From Bacteroidales bacterium (GTDB taxonomy: Bacteria > Bacteroidota > Bacteroidia > Bacteroidales > P3): a stretch of DNA of 14,789 nt. Within the stretch, counting starts at the first letter, position 1. The number at the start of each line of letters is the position of its first letter. Below are positions 7,398 through 14,749 of the stretch, one piece after another. Under the pieces are notes generated by a model. The model had not been told where the DNA came from. It saw only the letters and a program-made list of their open reading frames with translations, and made no database searches. The DNA is taken from the NCBI GenBank assembly GCA_900769785.1, contig CAAGHV010000021.1, forward strand, positions 1-14,789, written 5' to 3'. A program made the position numbers and the translations under genes.

Positions 7398-8189
7398 TTA
7401 ATAATTGTCTGACTGCTGTTGTTTTTTTGATTCCAACTTACGATATTCTGTTGGCGACATCCCTGTGTGAGTTTTAAAATATTTGCGAAATGTAAATTGC
7501 TCGGGAAATCCCAATTGGTCAGCTATTTCTTTTATTTGCAGTTCCGATTGTAGAAGAAGATGCTTGGCATGTCCTATGGTAAACGTTGTTATCCAATACA
7601 TAGGTCTTTGTCCGGTATATTGAATTATAATGTTAGAAAAGTAGCGAGGCGAGAGTTTTAAATCGGCAGCATATTCTGCCACATTACGCCGACTGGCATA
7701 GTGTTTTACCACTAATTCCGAAAATTTGATAAAAATATCTTCACCATGTGACATCGGCTTTACATTATCGCTATTGCCGTTTGCCATTATTTGCACTACT
7801 TCGAGCAGAAGCATTTGTTTTAGCAATAATATCAATTGCTCATTTATCTCTTTGTCTGTTTCGCTGTTGCAATGTTTGTTTTCTATTTCGGAAATACGAT
7901 TTATAGTGTTTGCAAAATGTAATGCTATATCGGGTTCTACTATAACATAAGGCTTTGACGATATTGTAGTAAAAAACTTTCTAAAAAAAGGAGCAACAAC
8001 TTTTGTAATACGTCCGATATTGTCGGTGATTCTACATTCTTCAAAATCTTCGCTACGATTGATTTCGAATATGGGTAACGCCGGTGATATTATCATTATC
8101 ATGTTTTTTTCCACATTGCACATTCGACTACCCATTATGCGCATTGAAGTTCCTTTTAAACAGAGCGATAATCCTACTTTTGTATTCAT
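7398..8189 (-). CDS. AraC-family transcriptional regulator
   Basis: A 263-residue protein with a C-terminal AraC/XylS DNA-binding domain (roughly 155-256). It contains two helix-turn-helices: the first near 168-190 (RNVAEYAADLKLSPRYFSNI) and the second near 219-240 (IKEIADQLGFPEQFTFRKYF), followed by the family hallmark 'KTHTGMSPTEYRK'. The N-terminal ~150 residues should be the sensing/dimerisation part; I see no clear cupin motif, so the ligand is unknown. It is transcribed divergently from the ABC exporter operon, with only 155 bp between start codons, so it most likely controls that operon and itself. AraC-type proteins usually bind direct half-sites about 21 bp apart. The RND operon lies downstream on the same strand but is separated by almost 1 kb. 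Confidence 0.93.
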   Translation of the reverse strand: MNTKVGLSLCLKGTSMRIMGSRMCNVEKNMIMIISPALPIFEINRSEDFEECRITDNIGRITKVVAPFFRKFFTTISSKPYVIVEPDIALHFANTINRISEIENKHCNSETDKEINEQLILLLKQMLLLEVVQIMANGNSDNVKPMSHGEDIFIKFSELVVKHYASRRNVAEYAADLKLSPRYFSNIIIQYTGQRPMYWITTFTIGHAKHLLLQSELQIKEIADQLGFPEQFTFRKYFKTHTGMSPTEYRKLESKKQQQSDNY

Positions 8190-8344
8190 TTTGTTTCATA
8201 TTTGGTTTTGCAAAAATACACAATTAATTTGATAATAGTACTTTTTGCTCAATAATTTGTAATAATTACTCTTTTCTGATGATAATATATATATTATTTT
8301 TGCACTATCTAATGTAATATTAAATATGTCAAATAACACATTGT
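8190..8344. promoter_or_regulatory. Divergent promoter region between araC and the ABC exporter operon
   Basis: Two Bacteroidota-type -7 boxes (TAnnTTTG) are visible: TATTTTTG at 8295-8302 on the plus strand, about 42 bp before the channel gene start, and TATTTTTG on the minus strand at 8218-8211, about 21 bp before the araC start. No convincing -33 TTTG partner at the usual distance was found for either. A 16-bp AT-only perfect palindrome (8282-8297) overlaps the plus-strand box and could be an operator. Neither gene has a clear Shine-Dalgarno sequence. Confidence 0.45.
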
Positions 8345-9658
8345 ATGATAATAAATTATAAACAGAAAAGATTGCTTACCCTATTGTTTATTATAGGAAT
8401 TTCTGCTATTTGCAGAGGCCAAATAACACTCGACTCATGTAGGGTATGGGCCAAAGATAATTACCCTGCTATCCAACGTTATGAACTGATTCAGAAGTCA
8501 TCGGAATATACCATTGATAATGTAGCACGGGAATGGATGCCAAAAGTAACACTTTCTGCTCAAGGCTCCTACCAAACAGATGCTGCCAATATGGGTGATG
8601 TGTGGAATATTATGGGATTAACTTCGATGCTCGAAGCCATGAATAAAGATATGCCCGACATGTATATGCGAAAACTACAAGGTAAGGTTCAGATAGATAT
8701 TCAACAAATTATTTGGGACGGAGGGCAATCATTATCAGAAAAGCGTTTGGCCATTGCCGATATGCAGTCACAAAAGGCCCGTTTGGATGTAGATTTTCAT
8801 CAGTTAGACAATCGTGTGTTGGCTGTATATTTTGGCACACTCCTCTTAGATGAGCAACTTAGAGGTTTAGATTATACCGACTCGCTGTTGAAGGCCAACT
8901 ATTCGAGGGCAAAAACATTATACGAAAACAATATGGTGCTACGCAGTGATGTGGAAGCGGTGGAAGTAGAAATGTTGTCGTTGGAACAAAAGCGACTACA
9001 ACTACTTTACCAGTCAAATGCCTACCGCAAGATGTTGAGTTTACTAATAGGTAAAACCATTACAACCGAAAAATTGCTACTACCTGCCGAAATAGTAATA
9101 AACCTGAAAGCTCAAAAAGCTCCGCAATGGAGATTATTTGACACTCAAAAAGAGTATATCGAAATGCAAAAGAAAAGCATATTATCATTCAGTATGCCAC
9201 ATATAAGTGCTTTTGCTCAGTGGTGGTATGGCTATCCTACACTAAATATGTTTGAAGCTATGCAATCGTCGAAATGGGGATTGAGCGGAATAGTGGGATT
9301 GCGACTACAGTGGAATATAGATGCCTACTATACGCAAAAGAATAAACTAAAACAATTGGATATTGCCAAGCATGAAATAGACATACAAGAAGATGTATTT
9401 CGTTATAACCAAGAAATCAACACCATCGAAGAAAATAATAATATTATACGACTTCGTGAAACATTAGAAAATGACAATAAGATAATAAATTTGCGAAAGA
9501 ATATACGACAAGCAGCCGAAATAAAATACGAAAATGGTATTATAACTATATCGGAGTTGTTGCAAAGGATTTCGGAGGAAAGTGTTGCCAAGTCGGCAAA
9601 AGTGTTGCATAAAATAGAATATATCAAAGTACAATACGAATTACAAAATCAATTATAA
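8345..9658 (+). CDS. TolC-like outer-membrane channel of ABC exporter
   Basis: A 437-residue outer-membrane efflux protein beginning with a Sec signal peptide (hydrophobic LLTLLFIIGISAICRGQ, cleavage near residue 26). The mature part is mostly long helices, as expected for a TolC barrel-and-tunnel protein. Family-like segments include 'RVWAKDNYPAIQRYELIQKS', 'VQIDIQQIIWDGGQSLSEKR', 'ALYFGTLLL'-type helices (here VLAVYFGTLLLDEQL), and the second repeat 'KYENGIITISELLQRISEE'. It is the first gene of the ABC operon; its stop is 2 bp before the adaptor start. I infer that it supplies the outer-membrane exit duct for this system rather than for the RND pump, which has its own channel. The start ATG is preceded by AT-rich sequence without a ribosome-binding motif. 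Confidence 0.92.
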   Translation: MIINYKQKRLLTLLFIIGISAICRGQITLDSCRVWAKDNYPAIQRYELIQKSSEYTIDNVAREWMPKVTLSAQGSYQTDAANMGDVWNIMGLTSMLEAMNKDMPDMYMRKLQGKVQIDIQQIIWDGGQSLSEKRLAIADMQSQKARLDVDFHQLDNRVLAVYFGTLLLDEQLRGLDYTDSLLKANYSRAKTLYENNMVLRSDVEAVEVEMLSLEQKRLQLLYQSNAYRKMLSLLIGKTITTEKLLLPAEIVINLKAQKAPQWRLFDTQKEYIEMQKKSILSFSMPHISAFAQWWYGYPTLNMFEAMQSSKWGLSGIVGLRLQWNIDAYYTQKNKLKQLDIAKHEIDIQEDVFRYNQEINTIEENNNIIRLRETLENDNKIINLRKNIRQAAEIKYENGIITISELLQRISEESVAKSAKVLHKIEYIKVQYELQNQL

Positions 9659-9660
9659 TT

Positions 9661-10548
9661 ATGAGAAAAATATTTGTTTTATTTGCAATGTTTCTGAGTG
9701 TGCTATCGTGTGATAGTGAATATAAATATGATGCTACAGGAACGTTTGAATCAGCCGAAGTAACTGTTAGTAGCGAAGTAAGTGGCAAAATCATCAGTGT
9801 AGATGTTGATGAAGGAGACAAAGTAAAAAACGGACAATTATTGGTTGTAGTGGATACTACGGCACTTGTATTGCAACGTAATATTCTTGTACGGCAACAA
9901 GAAGCGGTGTTGGCCGGCAAACCCGATATACAAAAACAAGTATCTTCGTTGAGGAATCAAATACGTAAACAAGAAACAGAACTTGTCAGATTGGAGCGTA
10001 TGCAAAAAGGAGAGGCAGCCACCAAAAAACAAGTAGATGACGTAAAAGCCCAATTGGAGGTACTACAATCACAATTAGATGCCTCTCTTCAAAGTTTAAA
10101 TTCCAATGTGGCAACAATAGATGGTAATGCTGCGGCATTGAACGCACAGATAAAATTAATAGATGATCAAATACATCGAAGTTATATATTGTCGCCTGTC
10201 GATGGTACGGTACTTGTAAGATATGTACAAAAAGGAGAAATGACTACAGTAGGCAAACCCATGATGCGTATAGCCGATATGGATAATATGTATCTTCGTG
10301 CTTATTTTACATCCGAACAACTTCCATCTGTTTCGGTGGGGCAAAATGTGAAAGTTATTGCCGATTTTGGTGCCGACAAGCAGTATGAATATGAAGGCAC
10401 CATTGTTTGGATTTCGGAGGAGAGCGAGTTTACACCCAAAGGAATACAAACCAACGATAGTCGTGCCAACTTGGTATATGCTACCAAAATAGCAGTAAAA
10501 AACGATGGCAAGTTAAAGATTGGTCTTCATGGCATGGTGAAATTATGA
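9661..10548 (+). CDS. HlyD/YbhG-like periplasmic adaptor lipoprotein
   Basis: A 295-residue membrane fusion protein. The N-terminus ends in a lipobox, VLSC with Cys17, followed by Asp18. It has a lipoyl half near 32-63 (VSSEVSGKIISVDVDEGDKV), a predicted coiled-coil hairpin at about 70-165 (alternating Gln/Lys/Glu/Leu, e.g. VSSLRNQIRKQETELVRLER), the matching lipoyl half (YILSPVDGTVLVRYVQKGEM), then a beta-barrel region. Shorter than the RND adaptor in this window, it resembles YbhG-type adaptors found with YbhFSR ABC-2 exporters. Asp at +2 of a lipoprotein favours inner-membrane retention in E. coli; whether that rule holds in Bacteroidota is uncertain. Its stop overlaps the ATPase start (ATGA, 4 bp). 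Confidence 0.92.
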   Translation: MRKIFVLFAMFLSVLSCDSEYKYDATGTFESAEVTVSSEVSGKIISVDVDEGDKVKNGQLLVVVDTTALVLQRNILVRQQEAVLAGKPDIQKQVSSLRNQIRKQETELVRLERMQKGEAATKKQVDDVKAQLEVLQSQLDASLQSLNSNVATIDGNAAALNAQIKLIDDQIHRSYILSPVDGTVLVRYVQKGEMTTVGKPMMRIADMDNMYLRAYFTSEQLPSVSVGQNVKVIADFGADKQYEYEGTIVWISEESEFTPKGIQTNDSRANLVYATKIAVKNDGKLKIGLHGMVKL

Positions 10549-11264
10549 ATACTATAAATGTAGAACATCTAGGCAAATCTTTTGGACACATAACGGCACT
10601 GAATGACGTGAGTTTGTCCGTAGAAGAGGGCGAATTGTTTGGATTAATAGGCCCCGATGGTGCGGGTAAAACTACAATGTTTCGACTATTAACCACTCTG
10701 ATTTATCCCGATAGCGGTTCAGCTACTATTTGTGGATTGGATATGGTGCGTGATTATAAAAAGATACGACGATACGTTGGGTATATGCCCGGACGCTTTT
10801 CGTTGTACCCCGACTTGACAGTGGAGGAGAATATACAATTCTTTGCCTCCTTATTTGGCACAACCCTAAAACAAAACTACGATCTTATAGCACCGATATA
10901 TAGTCAAATAGAAATGTTTGCCAATCGCAAAGCCGGAAAACTATCGGGGGATATGAAACAAAAACTTGCCCTTTCATGTGCTTTAATACATAAACCACGC
11001 GTGCTTTTCCTTGATGAGCCCACTACAGGAGTTGATGTGGTTAGTCGTGTGGAGTTTTGGAAGATGTTGCAGAATTTGCGAAAACGAGGTGTTACTATAA
11101 TGGTATCTACTCCATACATGGACGAAGCTCAGCGTTGTACAAGAGTAGCACTTATAAATAATGGAACGATATTAGATGTCGATACACCTCAATTGATTAT
11201 ATGCAAGTCGGGAAAATCATCGTTTGATGAAGCTTTTATTCATTTAATGACTAAACAATTATGA
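10545..11264 (+). CDS. ABC exporter ATPase 1 (YbhF N-half-like, with degenerate Q- and H-loops)
   Basis: A 239-residue ABC ATPase. Walker A is GPDGAGKTT (36-44), the signature is LSGDM (133-137, for LSGGQ), and Walker B is VLFLDE with catalytic Glu158 followed by the D-loop TGVD. Two switch residues are lost: the Q-loop reads YMPGRFSLY, with Gly83 where Gln is expected, and the H-loop reads VSTPYMDEA, with Pro190 where His is expected. The partner ATPase at 13433 keeps both. The pattern recalls the first ATPase half of the fused E. coli YbhF. I infer it pairs with ATPase 2 as a heterodimer in which ATP bound at this subunit's Walker A is hydrolysed poorly or not at all. Translation is probably coupled at both ends by 4-bp ATGA overlaps. 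Confidence 0.93.
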   Translation: MNTINVEHLGKSFGHITALNDVSLSVEEGELFGLIGPDGAGKTTMFRLLTTLIYPDSGSATICGLDMVRDYKKIRRYVGYMPGRFSLYPDLTVEENIQFFASLFGTTLKQNYDLIAPIYSQIEMFANRKAGKLSGDMKQKLALSCALIHKPRVLFLDEPTTGVDVVSRVEFWKMLQNLRKRGVTIMVSTPYMDEAQRCTRVALINNGTILDVDTPQLIICKSGKSSFDEAFIHLMTKQL

Positions 11265-12313
11265 ATGTATTTCTTAGTTTTGTACGCAAAGAGTGTATAC
11301 ATATAATGCGAGACATTCGTACAATGATGATAGTATTGATAATGCCGGTACTTTTGATGGTGTTGTTTGGATTTGCCATATCTACAGAAATCAACAATAT
11401 CAATGTAGCAGCAGTTGTAGATAAATATACTCCCGATGTGCGTCAATCTTTAAATTCATTGACAAATAATCCATACATTACATTTAAAGGGGTGATAGCA
11501 GAACATGAAATTGATAAAACACTGCGTAGCGGCCAATGTAATGCTGTTGTAATGTTCGATTGCAACGGCAATTGCAACGTAGTGTTAGATGCTTCCAACT
11601 CTTCTGTTTCTGTTTCGGCCGGCAGCTATATCAATTCCATATTGATGGCAAATAACGAACAATCCATATCGTTGCCTATAAATACTTATATGCGTCATAA
11701 CCCACAATTAAAATCGTCGTATAATTTTGTACCCGGAGTATTAGGACTTATATTTATTCTGATATGTGCCTTAATGACTTGTGTGTCGGTGGTGCGTGAA
11801 AAAGAAACCGGCACTATGGAGGTGTTGTTGGTTTCGCCCATACGACCTATATATATAGTATTATCCAAGATAGTACCATATTTTGTTATTTCGCTTATCA
11901 ATCTTGCTACCATTTTGCTGTTTTCACACTATGCCTTACAAATGCCTATTGGTTCCAATTTGCCTACACTTTTACTGCTATGTATAGTTTATATTATTTT
12001 GTCGCTCACTTTGGGTATGTTTGTCAGCACTATGGCTCAAAGTCAAATGGTAGCATTACTTATTTGTGCCATGGTGATGCTTATTCCTATGATGATGCTC
12101 AGCGGTATGCTTTTCCCGGTCGAAAATCTTCCTCCTGTTTTGAAACAAATATCGTATATAGTGCCTGCTCGTTGGTTCAACGATGCTATTCGAAAGGTAA
12201 TGGTGGAGGGATTGCCATTGACCATGATTTGGAAAGAATTTATTGTGTTGCTATCAATGACAATAGTGATTTTTGTTGCAAGTATAAAGAAATTTAACGA
12301 CAGATTAGAATAG
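11261..12313 (+). CDS. ABC-2 type exporter permease 1 (YbhS/YhhJ-like)
   Basis: A 350-residue membrane protein of the ABC2_membrane_3 type. An N-terminal cytoplasmic stretch 'FVRKECIHIMRDIRTM' leads into TM1 (about 22-41, ending LFGFAI). A periplasmic domain of ~115 residues follows, then five predicted membrane segments starting at VPGVLGLIFILICALM (158-172). The family coupling motif REKETGTMEVLLVSP lies at 179-193, on the cytoplasmic side after TM2, and the C-terminal 'MLSGMLFPVENLPPVLKQISYIVPARW' element is typical. It should pair with permease 2 to form the translocation path. Start overlaps the ATPase 1 stop by 4 bp. Confidence 0.93.
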   Translation: MNVFLSFVRKECIHIMRDIRTMMIVLIMPVLLMVLFGFAISTEINNINVAAVVDKYTPDVRQSLNSLTNNPYITFKGVIAEHEIDKTLRSGQCNAVVMFDCNGNCNVVLDASNSSVSVSAGSYINSILMANNEQSISLPINTYMRHNPQLKSSYNFVPGVLGLIFILICALMTCVSVVREKETGTMEVLLVSPIRPIYIVLSKIVPYFVISLINLATILLFSHYALQMPIGSNLPTLLLLCIVYIILSLTLGMFVSTMAQSQMVALLICAMVMLIPMMMLSGMLFPVENLPPVLKQISYIVPARWFNDAIRKVMVEGLPLTMIWKEFIVLLSMTIVIFVASIKKFNDRLE

Positions 12314-12317
12314 AATT

Positions 12318-13430
12318 ATGCCAAAAACTATTTTGCCAATACTTATACGTAAGGAGATAACACAATTTCGTCGCAATAAATTTTTGCCACGACTGTTGGT
12401 TATGATGCCAATCATATTGGTGCTCGTTTTGCCTCTAGTTACACAGATGGATATAAAAAACATATCGGTGGTGTATATTGACGACGACCATTCTTCGCTT
12501 TCAATGCGTATAGAAAGTCATCTTGCCAATTCCGAATATTTTTGCATGAATCATTTTTCGAATAATTACGACGAAGCTATCGACATGCTTGATTGTGGCA
12601 AGGTGGATTTGATAGTATCTGTTCCTAATAATTTTGAACGCGATTTAGAAAATGGGCGTCCGAATAATATTTTATTGGTTGCCAATGCTGTCAACGCCAC
12701 TAAAGGAGGACAGGGAATGCAATATGCAACACAAACCATAGCTTCGGCTGTGGTTGAATTGATAGCCGAACATGGATTACACAATATAAAAACTTCACCT
12801 ATAACAATACAAAACAGGTATAATCCCACAGGAAATTATAGGCATTATATGTTGCCGGCACTTATGATTATGTTGTTGCTGCTTGTATGTTGTTTCTTAC
12901 CATTACTTAATATAATGACAGAAAAAGAGCATGGAACCATAGAACAAATAAATGTTACACCTGTAAAACGAATAGAGTTTGTCCTTGCCAAACTTATACC
13001 TTATTGGATTATGGCTTTGGTATTGCTATTGTTTGCCATAATGCTTGCGTGGTTGGTATATGACTTATTTCCATTGGGCAACATTATGATTATTTTTTTG
13101 GCAGCATTTCTTTTCTCACTTTGCATGTCGGGATTTGCTGTTGCTATAGCCAACAAGTCCGATACAATGCAACAAGCCATATTTGTTATGTTCTTTTTTG
13201 TTATGATTTTTGTGCTGATGTCGGGATTATTTACTCCTATTGACAGTATGCCGCAGTGGGTACAATGTATAACCTATTTGTTTCCTCCTAGGTATGTGAT
13301 AAATATTTTCCGATCGGTATATCTAAAAGGAACATTGTTTACAGAACTTATTTTCGATTTCGGTATGCTTGCATTGCTTGCTACAGCATTTAATATTCTT
13401 GCCACAATAACCTATAAAAAACAAAATTAA
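12318..13430 (+). CDS. ABC-2 type exporter permease 2 (YbhR-like)
   Basis: A 370-residue ABC-2 permease with the same plan as its neighbour: cytoplasmic 'LIRKEITQFRRNKF', TM1 near 24-42, a periplasmic domain of ~130 residues, then membrane segments from about 178. The coupling motif TEKEHGTIEQINVTP lies at 201-215, and 'LMSGLFTPIDSMPQWVQCITYLFPPRY' lies near the C-terminus. The periplasmic domain includes NRYNPTGNY just before TM2. The two permeases are clearly related in layout but divergent in sequence, which supports a heterodimeric membrane part. It starts 4 bp after permease 1 ends and stops 2 bp before ATPase 2. Confidence 0.93.
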   Translation: MPKTILPILIRKEITQFRRNKFLPRLLVMMPIILVLVLPLVTQMDIKNISVVYIDDDHSSLSMRIESHLANSEYFCMNHFSNNYDEAIDMLDCGKVDLIVSVPNNFERDLENGRPNNILLVANAVNATKGGQGMQYATQTIASAVVELIAEHGLHNIKTSPITIQNRYNPTGNYRHYMLPALMIMLLLLVCCFLPLLNIMTEKEHGTIEQINVTPVKRIEFVLAKLIPYWIMALVLLLFAIMLAWLVYDLFPLGNIMIIFLAAFLFSLCMSGFAVAIANKSDTMQQAIFVMFFFVMIFVLMSGLFTPIDSMPQWVQCITYLFPPRYVINIFRSVYLKGTLFTELIFDFGMLALLATAFNILATITYKKQN

Positions 13431-13432
13431 CT

Positions 13433-14173
13433 ATGAATGATTTTATTATTTCTGTGCATAATCTAACCAAAAAATTTGGTTCTTTTATAGCCGTTGATCA
13501 TATAAGTTTTAATGTCGAAAAAGGCGAAATATTTGGTTTCCTTGGTGCCAATGGAGCCGGAAAAACCACTGCTATGCGTATGTTGTGTGGCCTGTCGTAT
13601 CCTACCGAAGGAAATGGAACTGTGGTAGGATTCGACATAAAAACACAAGGCGAAGAAATAAAAAAACATATCGGTTATATGAGTCAAAGATTTTCATTGT
13701 ACGAAGATTTGACTATATCAGAAAATATGAAACTATATGGTGGAATTTACGGAATGAATAAGTCTGATATAGAAGTACGGGAAAAAGAACTTTTGGAAAA
13801 ACTACATTTTTCAGATTATAAAAATCATCTTGTAGGTTCTTTGCCATTGGGATGGAAACAAAAATTGGCTTTTATGGTAGCCACTATACATAATCCTAAA
13901 TTGATATTTTTGGACGAACCGACAGGTGGTGTAGATCCTATTACCCGAAAACAGTTTTGGAATTTAATAAAAAATACTGCATTGGAAGGTACTACCATAT
14001 TTGTTACAACTCATTATATGGATGAAGCTGAATATTGCAACCGTATATCAATGATGGTGGATGGAAAAATCAAAGCTTTGGACTCTCCCGCTAATCTATG
14101 CCAACACTACAATGCCGATAATATGGAGCAAGTGTTTTATCATTTGGCAAGAGGTAGCAAACGTGGAGAATAG
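13433..14173 (+). CDS. ABC exporter ATPase 2 (YbhF C-half-like, signature LPLGW)
   Basis: A 246-residue ABC ATPase with intact nucleotide-binding residues: Walker A GANGAGKTT (38-46), Q-loop Gln85 (YMSQRFSLY), Walker B LIFLDE with Glu162, D-loop GGVD and H-loop His194 (VTTHYMDEAE). The ABC signature is altered to LPLGW (137-141) in the context SLPLGWKQKLA, as in the second half of YbhF-type ATPases, where LPLG replaces LSGG. It is the last gene of the six-gene operon and the likely catalytic partner of ATPase 1. The C-terminus 'NADNMEQVFYHLARG' matches the tail element of this ATPase group. Confidence 0.94.
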   Translation: MNDFIISVHNLTKKFGSFIAVDHISFNVEKGEIFGFLGANGAGKTTAMRMLCGLSYPTEGNGTVVGFDIKTQGEEIKKHIGYMSQRFSLYEDLTISENMKLYGGIYGMNKSDIEVREKELLEKLHFSDYKNHLVGSLPLGWKQKLAFMVATIHNPKLIFLDEPTGGVDPITRKQFWNLIKNTALEGTTIFVTTHYMDEAEYCNRISMMVDGKIKALDSPANLCQHYNADNMEQVFYHLARGSKRGE

Positions 14174-14272
14174 TCGAACACTATATTGTACGTTTGTCTT
14201 ATTAATACGCCCTTATATCACTATCCAAAATAGCTTAAAACACTTTTCGGTTTACACTGAAGATGGTTTAGA

Positions 14273-14310
14273 GATCCGTTACTTCCCAATTGGGATCTGT
14301 TACTTCCCAA
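14273..14310. repeat. Pair of 17-bp direct repeats at 21-bp spacing
   Basis: GATCCGTTACTTCCCAA (14273-14289) and GATCTGTTACTTCCCAA (14294-14310) differ at one base and start 21 bp apart. CCCAATTGGG at 14285-14294 is a perfect palindrome at the junction. Only two copies are seen. It lies 100 bp after the ABC operon. Confidence 0.75.
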
Positions 14311-14402
14311 AACACTCTTCCCTCTGAACTAAAACCCGGCTTAACGGAGAACGGCAAGGAAATAAACTGAGAAGGGAGTTTCGTTTTTGTGGGAAGGATA
14401 GC

Positions 14403-14467
14403 TGTCGCAGTGTCAGTGCTACATTGTCGCAGTGTCAGTGCGGTAGTGTAGCACTGACACTGCGACA
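14403..14467. repeat. 22-bp triplet repeat with the third unit inverted; strong hairpin
   Basis: TGTCGCAGTGTCAGTGC occurs at 14403-14419 and 14425-14441, 22 bp apart. The next unit, starting 22 bp later at 14447, is its reverse complement. Units 1 and 3 form a perfect 21-bp stem (14403-14423 with 14447-14467); units 2 and 3 can instead form a 17-bp stem with a 9-nt loop. It may terminate the ABC operon 230 bp upstream, but no T-run follows on the plus strand. Confidence 0.8.
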
Positions 14468-14476
14468 AAAACTTTT

Positions 14477-14525
14477 CTCAGAAAATCGAATTTATCATCT
14501 CAGAAAAAACAGCTGCACTTCTCAG
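14477..14525. repeat. Three CTCAG-core repeats at 22-bp spacing
   Basis: CTCAGAAAA at 14477 and 14499 and CTCAGTTAAA at 14521 are exactly 22 bp apart. They follow directly after the hairpin triplet. The cores are short, but the spacing matches the other sets. Confidence 0.6.
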
Positions 14526-14706
14526 TTAAAGATTCTTACATCTTTTTGATTGCCTGGCTATATTTTATCAGAAATAATACATGCTTTCGCAATTAGCGAA
14601 ATAGTTATTTTTACCAATGTTGCATGCAGTGAACTTTTATGTTTAACGTTTATTAAGCATCAAAATAATATCTCTTGTGTCTTATAAGCATAAGAAATAA
14701 ATTAAG
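14526..14706. other. AT-rich gene-free stretch
   Basis: No credible coding region is seen. The only structure noticed is a 6-bp stem, TTTCGC (14585-14590) with GCGAAA (14596-14601), followed by a T-rich run (TAGTTATTTTTA), a weak candidate terminator on the plus strand. Bases 14174-14272, just after the ABC operon, also hold nothing I can name. Confidence 0.35.
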
Positions 14707-14749
14707 GCAACTTCTAAAAATTGCTTTGCAAGTGATTTGCGGAATTTTC
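14707..14749. repeat. Inverted copy of the repeat found after araC
   Basis: This 43-nt stretch (GGCAACTTCTAAAAATTGC then a GCAAGTGATTTGCGGAATTTT-like tail) matches the reverse complement of 7355-7397 at about 36 of 43 positions by eye. Similarity fades afterwards, and the window ends at 14789, so the full extent of this copy cannot be seen. Confidence 0.6.

Noticed and set aside
8282..8297. Certain operator at the 16-bp palindrome before the ABC operon
   Set aside because: It consists only of A and T, so a chance palindrome is likely, and AraC-family proteins usually bind direct rather than inverted half-sites.
10545..11264. ATPase 1 as a decaying pseudogene, because of its lost Q- and H-loop residues
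   Set aside because: The frame is full length, Walker A and B are intact, start and stop overlap neighbours by 4 bp, and similar loss is known in paired ABC ATPases.
14061..14468. Short reading frames at the end of and after ATPase 2
   Set aside because: One overlaps the real gene in another frame and the other runs antisense through repeats; neither resembles a protein family.
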